A stretch of DNA of 64,000 nucleotides from Symsagittifera roscoffensis. Its lineage: Eukaryota; Xenacoelomorpha; Acoela; Convolutidae. Below, one piece after another: positions 11,763 through 22,399 of the stretch. Within the stretch, counting starts at the first letter, position 1, and every line of letters begins with the position of its first letter. Under the pieces are notes generated by a model. The model had not been told where the DNA came from. It worked only from the letters and a program-made list of their open reading frames with translations, and did not search any database. The translations under genes and the position numbers were made by a program. The stretch lies in assembly GCF_963678635.1 (NCBI RefSeq), contig NC_087064.1:3593926-3657925 (forward strand), written 5' to 3'.

Positions 11763-14700
11763 TGTTTCCAAGTGAAGTCATTACACGAACAGAATTACAA
11801 TTGAAGAATTTTTTTTTACAAAAACATCACTTGAGAGAGCGCCGTAAGACTAAATTAGGCCTGTTTTCAGGCGTCTCAGATGCATTCGAAGTGTCATTTA
11901 CGAAATTAGGTTCATAGTTCCACTCTTGGATAAATGTCTCCTTCTGTTTGTGTTTAGGTGGTTCTCATGGATCGCAAGGAGAAGGTGCAGCTTGTGGCTT
12001 TTCGGGTTCTCTTCGATATCCTCCTTCGTCATGGACTGTCCGCCGTAACTGCATCCACCAACGATCAAAACTGTTTGTCTTATCAAACTGCTTACTTATT
12101 TCAAAAAAAAATATGAAAGTTACATAGTATAAAAAAATTTTCTCTGCAATAGTATTGCTGTCATCTTAGTATAGTTGCCTCACTTTTAATGGCGTGTCTA
12201 GAAATTGTTTGTGGTTTAAATTCCTGCGACTGGAAATTTGGAAATTTTATTGTTGAGCTTATAAAAAAGGATCAGTAAAGAATTGAAAGTTTTTCAATGT
12301 CAAACAGTTTAAGTGGTATCAATTTGGCCCTTCAGAAGAAATTGCCCTGCAGTGAAAGAAGAGTTCGATCACTGTGAATATGATATTGTTTCGTCTAAGA
12401 GTTTCATCGTCATACAAGCGTTTTTTTGAGTCCGTGAGCCCATACAGCATAACTGTTTCATTTAGCCGACGGAGACACAACAAGTGGAGGAGTGTTGGAG
12501 ATGACGTCACTGAATGAAACTTTCCTAAATCACAACCACAACAGAATAGTCACTTCGCCTGATCTCAACAGCTCAACGGGGTCCAATCACGCCTCGGATC
12601 AGGTCAGAATCTAAGATTGTGTGGAAATTTGCCAATTGGATCAGAATCCCCGAATAATTCCGAAAGTCGTTGTCTCCACTCTAGAGATTTTGTAATATGT
12701 CTTAACAATGAAAGCTTTTTGTGGGTTAACTACTACTTTGAATATGAATGGTTTATTTTTCCGGGTTTCTGTATCTTTCAAATTTTCAGTATCAAAATTG
12801 AACTCTTTATCAAAAATTATTCAGTGTTTATTTTTAGGACGGAGAATCGGGAGGAGACAGAATGTTGGCGGATGATGAGAGTTCGCCGAATTCAAAGCGA
12901 CTCATCAATATACTCGTCAAATATCTAGACAGTGTTGTAAGTGCAAGCGAGAATAATTTCTAGTTTTTTGGAAGTTTACTGAGAAAACGGAAACATTTTG
13001 AAACGTTTCTTTCTCCGAAGCTTGTTTATTTTCAATAAATTATTCCGAAAAATTGAATTATTATTCTGGACTAGTTTTTCTGGACTAGTTCAGACTAGTT
13101 TTTTCTGGAAATTTTAAATTTTGAAACTAATTGGTAAAATCTGAATCTAGACTCAAAGGGATTTAATTTAATCTCGTGCGAATTTTCAAGATTGCTGAAA
13201 TTGAATACTAAAAAATGTGTGCTTGGGAGACCAATAAATACCGTTTTCTGTGCGTGTGGCGCATTTTCAATACTCTTTTATAATTGCAAACAAAGATAAG
13301 TCAGTTGTATGCAAGAAGGGCTTAGGGCTTTAATTTAGAGGCATGTTTCACCCCTATTATCTTTTACACAAAATCCTGTTAACAATGTCAAGCAAACTTA
13401 GTGAGGGGTGAAATGATCCTCTTCATGAAGATTGGCGAAATGTGAGTAGACCACTTTTAATATGGTTCAACACTTGGCCGGCCCCCTATGAGTTTTCTTT
13501 TTCTCTGAGGCAGAACAAACGCACTTACGCCATAGTTCCTTCCAACTTCATAAAATGGTTGGAACAAAAAGCAAAGATTTAATGACAAGAAATTCAAATT
13601 TTGTTTTTTAAAAGTCATAAACGTAATGAATACTCTTAAAAAGTCTTAAAATTTGTTCGCGCTCAATTTTGATTTTTCGCGGTTTGAATTTGATTTCTTT
13701 TTAACTTTAGTTCGTTTCCTTTGTGAAAAGGATGGCAAATTCCATTATCGATTAGTAAAGGTCACGAAAAACGTGATCGACTTCTAGTTTCAAAAAAAAA
13801 AGAATTAAATTATCAAGTTTTCCAGCGAATTAAAAATTTTACTTATTGATAGTTTTCTCAATTGGGGTTAATTTTATCGAAAATTGTCAGTCATAAAAGA
13901 GCTTTAAGGCCAAAGAGCTTTTAAGGCCATCTTTTTTTCGAAATTCAAAAGTTGATATTTTTCCAAAAATAACTCAGTTCATTGACTCTTTTTCAACTGT
14001 CTGTTGGCTATGTTTCTTTTTTTTTTGTTACAGAATGACCCGGTTGCGATCTTCCAGTGGCTATATATTTTTTTTCGCAATTTTAGTTTTTTCAAAAAAC
14101 AATTCAGTTTCTAGTTCTTTGCGTTGCTGACTCTTTTCGAACTGCCTGCTTGCTATGTTTTTTCTTGGTGGGTTGAGATCAAATATAGCTTTACAACTTT
14201 TTTTATATGTTTTCGAAAATAAAATATTGTGATAATCGTGAATATTCAACAATAATGGCAGTAATCTTAATACTTTTTATTACAAAAAATAAATACAAAC
14301 CGGTTATTTTGTAGAATTCTGAGATGAGATGTGCGGCTGTGGAGGGGCTGTCTAAACTGATGTTGCATGACCGAATCGCGTCGCCCGAGATATTCTGCCG
14401 CCTGTGTATTCTCTGGTTCAGCCCCACCTCCAAACAAGAGGGATACCTCAAACAGTGTCTAGGACAGTTCTTCCCTCTGTTCGCCATCGGATCAAAGTCA
14501 GTCCCTTTGTTTTTAAAGTGTCGATAAACGAAATAAAGACACTGGTTGAAGCCGTTTTTAGTTCCGTTTTTTTTTCAGTTAAATTTTAAAAGATGTTCAC
14601 GCTCAAACTTCTTTTTCTGGCGGTTTGATTTTGATTAAATACTCTCAAAAAATTGCTCATTTTTTGGTTTCCTTGAGTTCATTTTCACATATTTGCACTA

Positions 14701-17700
14701 ACCTCACTACTTTTTTTAAACCTAACTCGCAAATAAAATGTTCATTAAAAGTGTTCACTTTTGTCACTCATGATATAATCACGATCTGTAGCATTAGAAA
14801 TTCCATAGCATCTGTTCTCTGCATTATTTTTGGCTAGTGTTTGTGATTAATGAAGCGTCCGTGGCTCAGTGATTGGTTAGTGCGTGAGACTCAATCTCTA
14901 TGTTGCGATCGATCGGAGATCGAATCCGAGACTTAGCCGAATTTTTACTAATTGAGACTATTTTCTACTTTTTCTTATTGCACTTTACACAGCTGCTTTT
15001 TGTCGTGTTCTCGCTATATGTTGGCTGTTTTTGTTAATTCAAATTTGAAACAAGGTTTTTGACTGAAAAAATCTGTCCACTGAATGGAAAGTAAATCTTC
15101 TATAGCAACTCAAAGGTGAAACTTTTAGTTGTAAGCACCAGAATTGAAATTGATCATTTTTCCTTGCCGATTTTTGAAATTTTTTAGAGTAATGAACCTA
15201 GTGAAGATTCTTATATAGGTCTTTGTGTTTTTTGTTTTTTTTTTTCAGGAAAAAGTCTTAAAATGCTATAATAACTACAGATGTGGATTCATACATACTG
15301 ATGCATTTTTGAATGCACTTAGGTGTATATGCACTTTTTGAGTGCAATTGAAATTCATCTGCTGAAAGTGACGCAAATAGCACTCCAAATACGAACGTGG
15401 AAATGGCGCAAAAAAATGACTAATTTCTAGTTTCGAAAGAGGAATTCAGTTTTAAGTTTTCCAGCGGAATAAAAACTTTACCTATTGATCCAGTTTTCTC
15501 AAGTTGGGTTAATGTTAACAAAGAGCGTAAAGGGCATCTATTTTTTTCTTTGAAATTCGAAAGCTGAGATGTTTTCAACTCAACTAAAGTCAGTGTTTCG
15601 TTTCCAACTGTCTGGTGGCTATGTTTCCATTTCATGAAATGGTAAATCTCTTAATGTCCTCAATTTTTAAGGCTACTTTCTTGTTTTAGTTGATTGCCAT
15701 TTTTCTTTAATTTCTTTTCTTGGATAGCAATGTTGGTTTCAGAGCACACCAAGACTGCATCAGGAAATCTTTTCTGCCTGTGGTGAGGACAATCTACAAG
15801 GCGCCTCTCACCTCTCCCCTCGCCTCGATTGACTGTGAGCTGCTGACCAAATATCTAGTCACAATCATGTCTCCATGCAATGAAAGACTCATTCTTCAGA
15901 ACCCGGAAGGAGTTGACATTCTCAGGGTAAGAGAAGAGAGAGCAGCTGACATGTAAAATAATTATAAAATAGTTCAAATATAAAATAATTGATTGCAACT
16001 TTTTCGAGAAAGTTGTTATCAATGTAGGTGAAAGCTCAGTAATATCGATAATAACTAAACCAGGAAGTAGAATAATCTCTTTTTCCTCTCTCTTTGATAC
16101 GAGAAGTTTTCAGTTAACCTCAAGGTAACTACTGAATGCTTTTTTAACTCATGTCATATCGGATCTCTGTTGTTTTTTCCTGAAAATCGGATCTCTGTTG
16201 TTTTCTGTCTCATTTTCCATTCGATAGCTAGTTATGCTTGCTTTGTATCGTAGCTATACTGGCGTAAATTAGTGGTTCCCGTCTTTTTTCTTTCGATGGC
16301 CAGCTATGCATGCGCCATGTTTAAGTATTCATTTTATTTCTTACAAGTCATACAATGAAGTTTTTGCAGATGAAGTTTTTTTCAACATGTTTCCTTATAC
16401 TTTTTTATATTGGTGGTGTCCCTCTCTCTTTTTTCGCGAGCGGGCAATGCTATGCTTGCGTTGTATTTCGAGTGTTGTGAAGCTCCGTTTGTCCTCTGTT
16501 CTTAAGTCCTCCTGATAAACATTTTTTCACTCTCCTAATTTTTGGGGAGCTTGATTTTTGTTTTAAGGAATTTTTAACCCCTTGGAATCTCAAAGTAAGA
16601 TATCTTCGTCAAACATTGGTAAAATGGCTCAAAAATTAGCGCTGTTTTAAGCTTCAATTGTGGATCTTACAAATCGCAGTGGGCATGATAAAAAAAATGG
16701 AATAGTCAGTTTTTTGTTGCGATCATTGAAAATGGGGAGGAACATTTTAGTCGTTATCTTAGTTTTTTTTCAGCTTTTTAATTTCCATGCAAAATCAGGT
16801 ACCACAAATAATCATCAGACTTTAAAGCCCGTTAAGTCATGAATCGAACGACATTAAAAATTTTTTCCTAGTGTCAAGAAAAACCGGTTTGAAATTTTCG
16901 AGTTTTACGCATAGTGTATTAGTACTAACCTTTTTTTTCTAACCTAACTTGCAAATAAAAATTAATTTAAAATGGTCCTTCGGTGGCGCTGTTGCTATAA
17001 TCACGATCTTTAGCATTGGAAACTTCATAGCATCTGTTCTCAGCTTTATTTGTGGCTAGTGTTTGTGCTTAAGTAAGCATACGTGGCCGATTGGTTAGTG
17101 GGTGAGACTCATAATCTCTAGGTCGTAGATCGTATCCGAGTTGTAGCCAAAATTTTACTCATTCGAAGCTTATTTCTACTTCTTTTTATTGCACTGTTGC
17201 TTTTTGTCGTGTTCTCGTTAATGTTTGCGAAGCTTCGCCTCTGTGTTTATGCTTAATTTAAGCCTTGAAAATTTTGTTTTCCTTAAGGAAAGTTAGTTTT
17301 TGGTGTTTTTAGCGCCATTTTAGGAATCAAACACTTCAAAATTTCGGAAAACAAGTTCGAAAATTAAAAAAAATGAAATTTTTTTATCGAGTGAGGAGGC
17401 TGAGACTTCAAAAAAGCGATTGAGCAGGCTGAGAGGTTTTAACGAGTGAGCAAGCTTAACTGGCTACCTTTTGAATTACTTTTATATGAAAATATCGGTG
17501 GCACAAGTTTCTTGAAATTATAATTTTACAACGATGTAATTTGGCGAATGAAACACGAAATTGAAAATGGTCTTTTTTGGTCACTTTTACTTCTATAATT
17601 CAACTGTCCTTTAGTTATTTTTTTGTTTCAATTATTTCTTAGACCTGGTCATGTGTTTAACGCGTCCACAATTTTTGCGTAAATTTTATCGGTAAGACAT

Positions 17701-20445
17701 CTATCTAAACTGAGGCTCGATCCGGATTTCAACTGACTCTGTTTAAGTTGCAGTTGAATGTTCGATATTTTTTTCACAAAGATTCTGCTTTACAGATCAA
17801 TATTTGTCAGTTTAGTTCGGCCGATATCAAAGACAAGTACAAGCATCATAAACTAAACCCCAGTGCTTTTTTTAGAACATCCAGGTACAAACGACATTTA
17901 CTTGACAAAATGTCGATATTTAGTTTATATTCTGTTGTCTTTTTTGCTGTATAATTTTTCGTTCTGAATGAACTCATCTGTGAAAAAAAAACGATCTATG
18001 ATGGCTCATAATTTTTGAAAAGTTCTATCAAAAATGGCCCATAATTTCTACATGTCCTCATGATGTACAAAAAACTGAGTATAAGAGAATTTGATTTTGT
18101 TCCTTTGTGATAAATATGATTGAAATGGTTTGTTAAATTGGACGCTGAATTGAACGAATTGAAGTTATATTAAATGTTACTGATATTTTAAATGTTACTG
18201 TTGCGTGTTTCTCTAATTATTTTGTTGAAAATTAAAAAATAATAATAATTTTTGGTGGTCGATTGTTACAGCAAGCAGCAGCCCACGAACAACTGGGCAA
18301 GCAGTTGTGCGAGGAGATTTTGACCAGACCTGAAGAGAGATACGTTCCCTGTCTGGCCAAGGCTCTGTCTCAGTTGGAGATCACTCCAGAGTCTACTATA
18401 TTCACACAACAGGAGTTCAGCGAATATCTCAACCAAATTGAACTGGTTAGTTTTCTACTTGAGACCATTTTTAAATTGTCAATGAATGAGCTGAAGGCAT
18501 AATTTAGTTTTTTTAACCGTATTTACGCTCAAATTTGGTATTGTTTTCGACAGGAGCGGATCTGCAATTTTCTCGAGGGGGGGGTCATGCGTACCTGTTT
18601 ACCGCGTTTTCTCAATTTTAATCAGTTTTTTTTTCAAAAAAGTTTCAACCATAATGAAAGATTGAATTTCGAAGAGATTAAAAATGATTTTTTTTCTTAA
18701 CTCGAAATATGAAGTTTTTTAAAAAGTCAGTAATGTTTGGTCTATTTGATTTCATTGCCCACTTGACAAATTTGCGTTGGCTATGTTTGCTCTTTTTGTT
18801 GCTTTGTGTTTTTTCGAGTTGATAAATGGTACGATTTTTGTTTGTTTAGTGGTTTTGATCATAGCTCATGATATTATTCAATGCTGCTGGCTCTCTGTGT
18901 TTTTTTTCCTTGCGCTAATTGATTTTTCTAACTGTCTGTTGGCTATGTTTGACTTCAATTTGAGTTATAAAAAAAACTGAACGACTACTATTTTCTTAAG
19001 TGGAATTTAATTTTTATATTTCCCAGCGGAAGATTAAATTTGGCCTATTCATCCAGTTTTCTTAAATTGAGTTAGTTTTATAAAAAAAAAACTGTCAATA
19101 TATTTGCCTTGAATTGAAGTTCAAAGTGGGTAAAGGCGAAGTAGTTTTTACTTTGAAATTCGAAAATTGAAAATTTTTTCTTAATTAAGTGAGTTGCGTT
19201 CATTGACTCTGCCATTGTCAATTGGCTATGTTTCTTGAGTGAAGCTCAGATTGCTCATCGCTTAGTCAGCCTAAGGTGTTCAGCTGCATTAATGGGCTAG
19301 CGTTCATACTGAATTAGATCAGAAAGGGTCGGTCTAGTAAAAACAGTTGAAATAATTTTGTACATTTTGGAACTAAATCACAATTATGGCGCGTGATAGC
19401 ATCTTAGGGTCTGTTAAATGTTCAGATTTTTTTTTCATCAAGGCTGAGTAGCCAGAAAATATTTCTGCGATAAGCATCTAGCTCTCGTGTGGGCTTTTTT
19501 ATTGGCTTGAGATCCCGTAAGTTTTACCCGGATAGATATCTCTGTAATCTCAATGTTCCAGTGTGTATCGATTTGACACAATGTTGGTTCTAGAATTAAA
19601 ACAATCGGCTTAAACAATTGGTTTAAATATTGTGTTGTTGTTTCAAATCCCGGGTGATTAAGTGTGAATGAACGCAGTGAAGACCTTTATTGAGGTCATG
19701 TGTTTTTCTTAGGAAAATTTTTTAAAAGTTGATCACGCACATTTGGTCTTTTGAGGTTAGATTGTTGTTTTCTTTTTGATCTCAATGCAAATACATTTGC
19801 TCAAAGGAAGGCAAATTACGCTTTCCAATTAAGAAAGCGGAATTTGTGCGAAAAAATGTGAAATACTTTAAGGATCGAGAGCGGAATCGATTTTTTAGTT
19901 TTAACTGCAGAATAAATAAATCAGCTATTGATCCAGTTTTCTCTATCGGGCTAGTTTTATGAAAAAATGTGATCATAAAATGTTCTTGAAGTTTAGAAAG
20001 CTTCAAAGTGATATATTTATTCGAACTTCGTGCTTCAAAAAAGTCAGTTATTGGCTTTATGTTGGCTGTGTTTCAGATTTTAGAAAACGGCCAAATTAAG
20101 AGAAATGTCATTCGTCTGAAGTCACGAGTCTCGGCTAGCTTGAATAACGAGAGCATCAGAAGCAGCGCACTGGGAACCGAAAGGGATTCGAACATCTCCA
20201 TATCGACTAACGGAGACGTACAGTCCAACTCCTCAATGAATTCCTTGTTTCCCGGAAGCCAACCGCTGCAGCCGATTTCTCAAATGCCAAATTTCGATGC
20301 AATCAGCGAGGCAGGTGAAAGTGATATCATAGACGAGAACGAAAATGAGTCGCTGCCCAATAGCGAAGCTGCTTCAGAACAATCAGAAGAAAAACCGACT
20401 AGAACACGAAAACCGAGAAGTGGCAAGCGAACGAGAGTCAACTAA
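566..20445 (+). CDS. NCAPG: Condensin complex subunit 3 (CAP-G), 3' half, nine exons
   Basis: CAP-G is the HEAT-repeat subunit of condensin I, which binds the kleisin CAP-H and DNA and helps compact mitotic chromosomes. Exons seen: 566-681, 10810-11034, 11958-12072, 12466-12602, 12838-12936, 14315-14496, 15743-15926, 18272-18445 and 20077-20445. All junctions are GT-AG and every phase matches across all eight introns, giving about 530 residues with no interruption. Recognition rests on the order of conserved blocks: a VRLKTVQCIG helix, a KVQLVAFRVLFDIL helix, an acidic linker, the MRCAAVEGLSKLM / CLGQFFPLFA block, SPLASIDCELL, and a disordered basic C-terminal tail. The 5' half lies left of the window; vertebrate CAP-G is about 1000 residues. 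Codon use is less AT-biased in the exons than in the introns. No clear AATAAA is seen after the stop. Confidence 0.9.
1410..1779. mobile_element. MITE-like segment with 12-bp terminal inverted repeats
   Basis: Begins AGATGGTGTGAC and ends GTCACACCATCT, 370 bp, no coding capacity. The same segment occurs at 3853-4224 and 6300-6671, and as a diverged copy from 8822. No clear target duplication, so superfamily unknown. Confidence 0.5.
3191..3288. repeat. Perfect 47-bp inverted repeat with 4-nt loop, unit 1
   Basis: Arms at 3191-3237 and 3242-3288 are exact reverse complements around the loop AACA; the flanks extend the pairing imperfectly. An RNA transcript, which is expected because this is intronic, would fold into a long hairpin. 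Confidence 0.95.
5638..5735. repeat. Perfect 47-bp inverted repeat with 4-nt loop, unit 2
   Basis: Same hairpin as in unit 1, arms 5638-5684 and 5689-5735, with no change in either arm. Confidence 0.95.
8086..8183. repeat. Perfect 47-bp inverted repeat with 4-nt loop, unit 3
   Basis: Third copy of the hairpin, arms 8086-8132 and 8137-8183. Confidence 0.95.
10440..10809 (+). repeat. Dispersed intronic repeat, copy abutting a CAP-G acceptor
   Basis: Shares a block (CCAGCGAAATTAAAG, then TTGATCCAGTTTTCT, then CTGTCTGTTGGCTATGTTTC) with copies at about 13640-14033, 15410-15640, 18960-19240 and 19750-20076. This copy ends exactly at the acceptor of the exon at 10810. Confidence 0.7.
10810..11034 (+). 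CDS. NCAPG: CAP-G exon: HEAT repeats
   Basis: 75 codons in phase 0, flanked by TTGTTACAG and a GTGCAT donor. It contains a helix pair ending in VRLKTVQCIGVYSVFDKEYA and LPLIVQ, matching the CAP-G block that precedes the kleisin-binding region. Confidence 0.9.
11137..11345 (+). mobile_element. SINE fragment
   Basis: Shares both ends of the SINE family seen at 14701: a TTTTTTTCCTAACCTTACTC start and a GTGTTCTCGCAAGTGTTTGC tail. The tRNA-like middle is deleted. Confidence 0.55.
11717..11761. repeat. (ATA)n microsatellite
   Basis: About 15 perfect ATA/TAA triplets inside a CAP-G intron; the apparent poly-Asn and poly-Tyr reading frames here are not genes. Confidence 0.97.
11958..12072 (+). CDS. 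NCAPG: CAP-G exon: HEAT helix VQLVAFRVLFDIL
   Basis: 38 codons plus one base, which completes a serine codon with the next exon. Acceptor TTTAG; donor GTTTGT (weak but the only one that keeps frame). VVLMDRKEKVQLVAFRVLFD aligns with the conserved helix of animal CAP-G. Confidence 0.88.
12466..12602 (+). CDS. NCAPG: CAP-G exon: disordered linker
   Basis: Two bases plus 45 codons, phase-matched on both sides. Low-complexity Asn/Ser/Thr-rich sequence of the variable linker; donor GTCAGA. Confidence 0.8.
12838..12936 (+). CDS. NCAPG: CAP-G exon: linker to HEAT transition
   Basis: 33 codons, phase 0/0, with a good GTAAGT donor. Acidic start (DGESGGDRMLADDE), then the helix LINILVKYLDS, which corresponds to the conserved LLSDFLDS helix of CAP-G. 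Confidence 0.88.
13640..14033 (+). repeat. Dispersed intronic repeat, copy with captured acceptor
   Basis: Second copy of the module at 10440-10809. It ends in TTTTTTGTTACAG and runs straight into a copied piece of exon. Confidence 0.75.
14034..14062 (+). pseudogene. 29-bp duplicate of the start of the CAP-G exon at 10810
   Basis: GACCCGGTTGCGATCTTCCA and its neighbours match the first bases of the exon at 10810 with two or three substitutions, directly after a copied acceptor. The match stops abruptly at CAGTGGCT, so this is an exon fragment and not a usable exon. Confidence 0.8.
14315..14496 (+). CDS. NCAPG: CAP-G exon: conserved Cnd3 core
   Basis: 60 codons plus two bases. This is the most diagnostic exon: MRCAAVEGLSKLM, LCILWFSP and LKQCLGQFFPLFA are hallmark segments of the CAP-G C-terminal domain. 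Confidence 0.93.
14701..15040 (+). mobile_element. tRNA-derived SINE
   Basis: The middle (about 14857-14940) resembles a tRNA: an A-box-like GTGGCTCAGTGATTGGTTAG and a B-box-like GAGATCGAATCC. It is followed by TAGCCGAATTTTTACT and a TTGTCGTGTTCTCG tail. The same layout occurs at about 16926, 21545 and 22400. The 5' leader resembles one arm of the satellite hairpin. Confidence 0.75.
15410..15640 (+). repeat. Dispersed intronic repeat, copy 3
   Basis: Contains the TTTTCCAGCGGAAT, TTGATCCAGTTTTCTCAA and CAACTGTCTGGTGGCTATG blocks of the family in the same order and strand. Confidence 0.65.
15743..15926 (+). CDS. NCAPG: CAP-G exon: C-terminal HEAT
   Basis: One base plus 61 codons; acceptor TTTCAG, donor GTAAGA. 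Matches the CAP-G segment with FLPVVRTIYKAPLTSPLA and a following helix. Confidence 0.9.
16732..16798 (+). pseudogene. Isolated signal-peptide exon in a CAP-G intron
   Basis: ATG followed by 21 codons that make a typical signal peptide (MGRNILVVILVFFQLFNFHA), then AAATCAG and a GTACCA donor, leaving phase 1. The lysozyme first exon has the same length class, the same TCAG|GT junction and the same phase. Diverged relatives occur at about 25456, 26289 and 30120. No downstream partner exon is visible, so I treat it as an orphan exon carried by a duplicated segment. Confidence 0.5.
16926..17255 (+). mobile_element. tRNA-derived SINE, second copy
   Basis: Same leader, tRNA-like centre (GTGGCCGATTGGTTAGTGGG, then AGATCGTATCCGAG) and tail (GTTTGCGAAGCTTCGCCTCT) as the copy at 14701, diverged. 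Confidence 0.75.
18272..18445 (+). CDS. NCAPG: CAP-G exon: C-terminal helices
   Basis: 58 codons, phase 0/0; acceptor TGTTACAG, donor GTTAGT. The helix EQLGKQLCEEILTRPEE followed by ALSQLEI fits the last structured part of CAP-G. Confidence 0.88.
18551..18600 (+). mobile_element. hAT-like MITE fragment
   Basis: CAGGAGCGGATCTGCAATTT and the following TCTCGAGGGGGGG match the start of the MITE at 32175. The rest of the element is absent. Confidence 0.6.
18960..19240 (+). repeat. Dispersed intronic repeat, copy 4
   Basis: Contains TTTCCCAGCGGAAGATTAAA, ATCCAGTTTTCTTAAATTG and a TCAATTGGCTATGTTTC end. Two further copies of the GTTGGCTATGTTT end lie at about 18775 and 18935. Confidence 0.65.
19750..20076 (+). 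repeat. Dispersed intronic repeat, copy 5
   Basis: Contains GCTATTGATCCAGTTTTCTC and AGTTTTATGAAAAAATGTG and ends at the acceptor of the last CAP-G exon (TTGGCTGTGTTTCAG). Confidence 0.65.
20077..20445 (+). CDS. NCAPG: CAP-G last exon: helix and disordered basic tail
   Basis: 122 codons and TAA. A short helix (IKRNVIRLKSRV) is followed by a Ser/Asn/Glu-rich tail that ends in Lys/Arg (RKPRSGKR), typical of the unstructured CAP-G C-terminus. Confidence 0.85.
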   Translation: MLENGQIKRNVIRLKSRVSASLNNESIRSSALGTERDSNISISTNGDVQSNSSMNSLFPGSQPLQPISQMPNFDAISEAGESDIIDENENESLPNSEAASEQSEEKPTRTRKPRSGKRTRVN

Positions 20446-20785
20446 TTGGACTGCTTGAAATATAACTTGAAATTTGTGAAACTGTTTTTGTTGATTTTAA
20501 ACTAGTTTTGTGTCCATTGAAGTTTTGAGTTTTAAACTTAACATATTGTGTAAGATGAGTTTGGAATTGTTTTTTGTGTGATCGATTGTGAGATTTTAAT
20601 AGCGTAAAAAAGCTAAAGGTGTCTTTTTTTTCACTAACATCGAGACTAGCATAAGAAGTAAAATACCAGCCTACTTTTTTGCAATATCTTGAAGGCAAAT
20701 AATTGTTTGCATAGGGCTTCGCTCAGGGTGCCCAACAAGTCCGTTACTGGATCAATCGACTTTGGTCAGTTTTTTGCGTAGTCGG

Positions 20786-20985
20786 NNNNNNNNNNNNNNN
20801 NNNNNNNNNNNNNNNNNNNNNNNNNNNNNNNNNNNNNNNNNNNNNNNNNNNNNNNNNNNNNNNNNNNNNNNNNNNNNNNNNNNNNNNNNNNNNNNNNNNN
20901 NNNNNNNNNNNNNNNNNNNNNNNNNNNNNNNNNNNNNNNNNNNNNNNNNNNNNNNNNNNNNNNNNNNNNNNNNNNNNNNNNNNNN
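20786..20985. other. Assembly gap (200 N)
   Basis: An exact run of 200 N, which suggests a scaffold gap of nominal length. Confidence 0.99.
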
Positions 20986-21544
20986 CATTGCAGTTGCTTT
21001 AAATGTTTTTATTTCCTTCTGCTGTTTGTAAAATCTTGACTTTGTATATTTTTTGTTTGTTTTTTATTTTGCTGAAAACTTTTTTCTACCCAAACAATTT
21101 CGCCCTATATTTTATCGGATTAGTGAACTAATTTTGAATTGTTTCAATGTAAACATATTTTTAGAGCTCACTGGATCAAAGTTTTGTATCTGCGTTTGTG
21201 TGTGTTGAGGGGGAGGGTGAAGTCTTGATAAGATATTTTCGGCTATGTTACGGCTTGGAAAATTTTGTTCCGATTAGAATTTCACCTTCAATTGTCCTGA
21301 CTTCTTTTTTTTTCAAAACTAGCCTGATTCATTCTGATAGATCTAGTTATTTCGACATTTTCAATTTTTTTAAAAAATTTTTCCCCTTTGGCGGCTTTCT
21401 GGTTTTGTATCGCAAATGGTGCGAAGTGCAGTTTCGCCTGTGTGATTATTGTGAGCAAAAAAGAAGCCCCGATAAGTAATTGATGTCTAATTTATTCTTT
21501 TACAATAGAGCTAGCGCGCTTTTTTCAACACAACGCGCTCATAA

Positions 21545-21830
21545 ATGTGCTAATTAGGTGGCACTTGTCGTGCACAGTGTTAACAAGTAAATTGCATCTG
21601 TTGTATTAGCTATCTTAGTGACTAGTGTTTGACGATTGTCAAGCGAAGCGACATGGCTCCGATTCATGTACGTGACAGTCGGAGGTTTGTAATCTCCAGT
21701 CGCGAAATTGTGTTTTACTTTTTTTCATAGTTCACTTTTCCCCTTTTTAGAGCTATCTTTGCTGTTTTATTGCTTGTTTTTGCGGAGTGGTCTATAGTTC
21801 CTTCAAGGTGCACTTCAGCATAATCAATAA
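21545..21830 (+). mobile_element. tRNA-derived SINE, diverged copy
   Basis: GACTAGTGTTTGACGATTGT leads into a tRNA-like GTGACAGTCGGAGGTTTGTA stretch. The B-box is weak; the tail is recognisable by its poly-T and TTGTTTTTGCGGAG. Confidence 0.55.
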
Positions 21831-22399
21831 ATTTGAAGATGCCCCGATCAATGGTTCAAAATAATTATATATCGGTATACCGGTTATACCTCTCCTCGTT
21901 GGTAAAAAAATGATCTAAAATGCCAGAATTGTTGATATTTTTGAAATCTGATCGTGAGAAGAGATACATTTCACTCTGATTGACTTCGGTTATATTAGTT
22001 GTGGTATCTATGAAACTTGAATGCGGTGGTCATTGTTTTTTTAATTTTCAATGACAACGATAATTTTTTATGATACATGCATCAAAAAAAATTAAAATGA
22101 TACATGCAATGGACACAGCATTCAACTGCTTTTTTATTTAACGAACTGAGCGCGCAAGCCCAATATATACCAAAATTCGTTTTCATTCCTTATGACTTGA
22201 AGACATTTTAAGGAGACTGCATGTAGAGATCTGAATGATTTTTGTACACTTAATTGTGGAAACTACCATAGTCGAATGCTGCAGCGATTTGATTTATCAA
22301 TTTCGATGACCGCAATTATATTGTAATCTGTTCATGTAAAATGATATTTTGCAATGACCACATTCATAGAACAAAGTTGAATTGCACGATTAAGCGCCC

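Noticed and set aside
11580-11917. Poly-Tyr and poly-Asn reading frames
   Set aside because: Translation of an (ATA)n microsatellite.
14857-14945. tRNA gene
   Set aside because: A and B boxes are present but acceptor and anticodon stems do not pair; repeated copies show that it is a SINE head.
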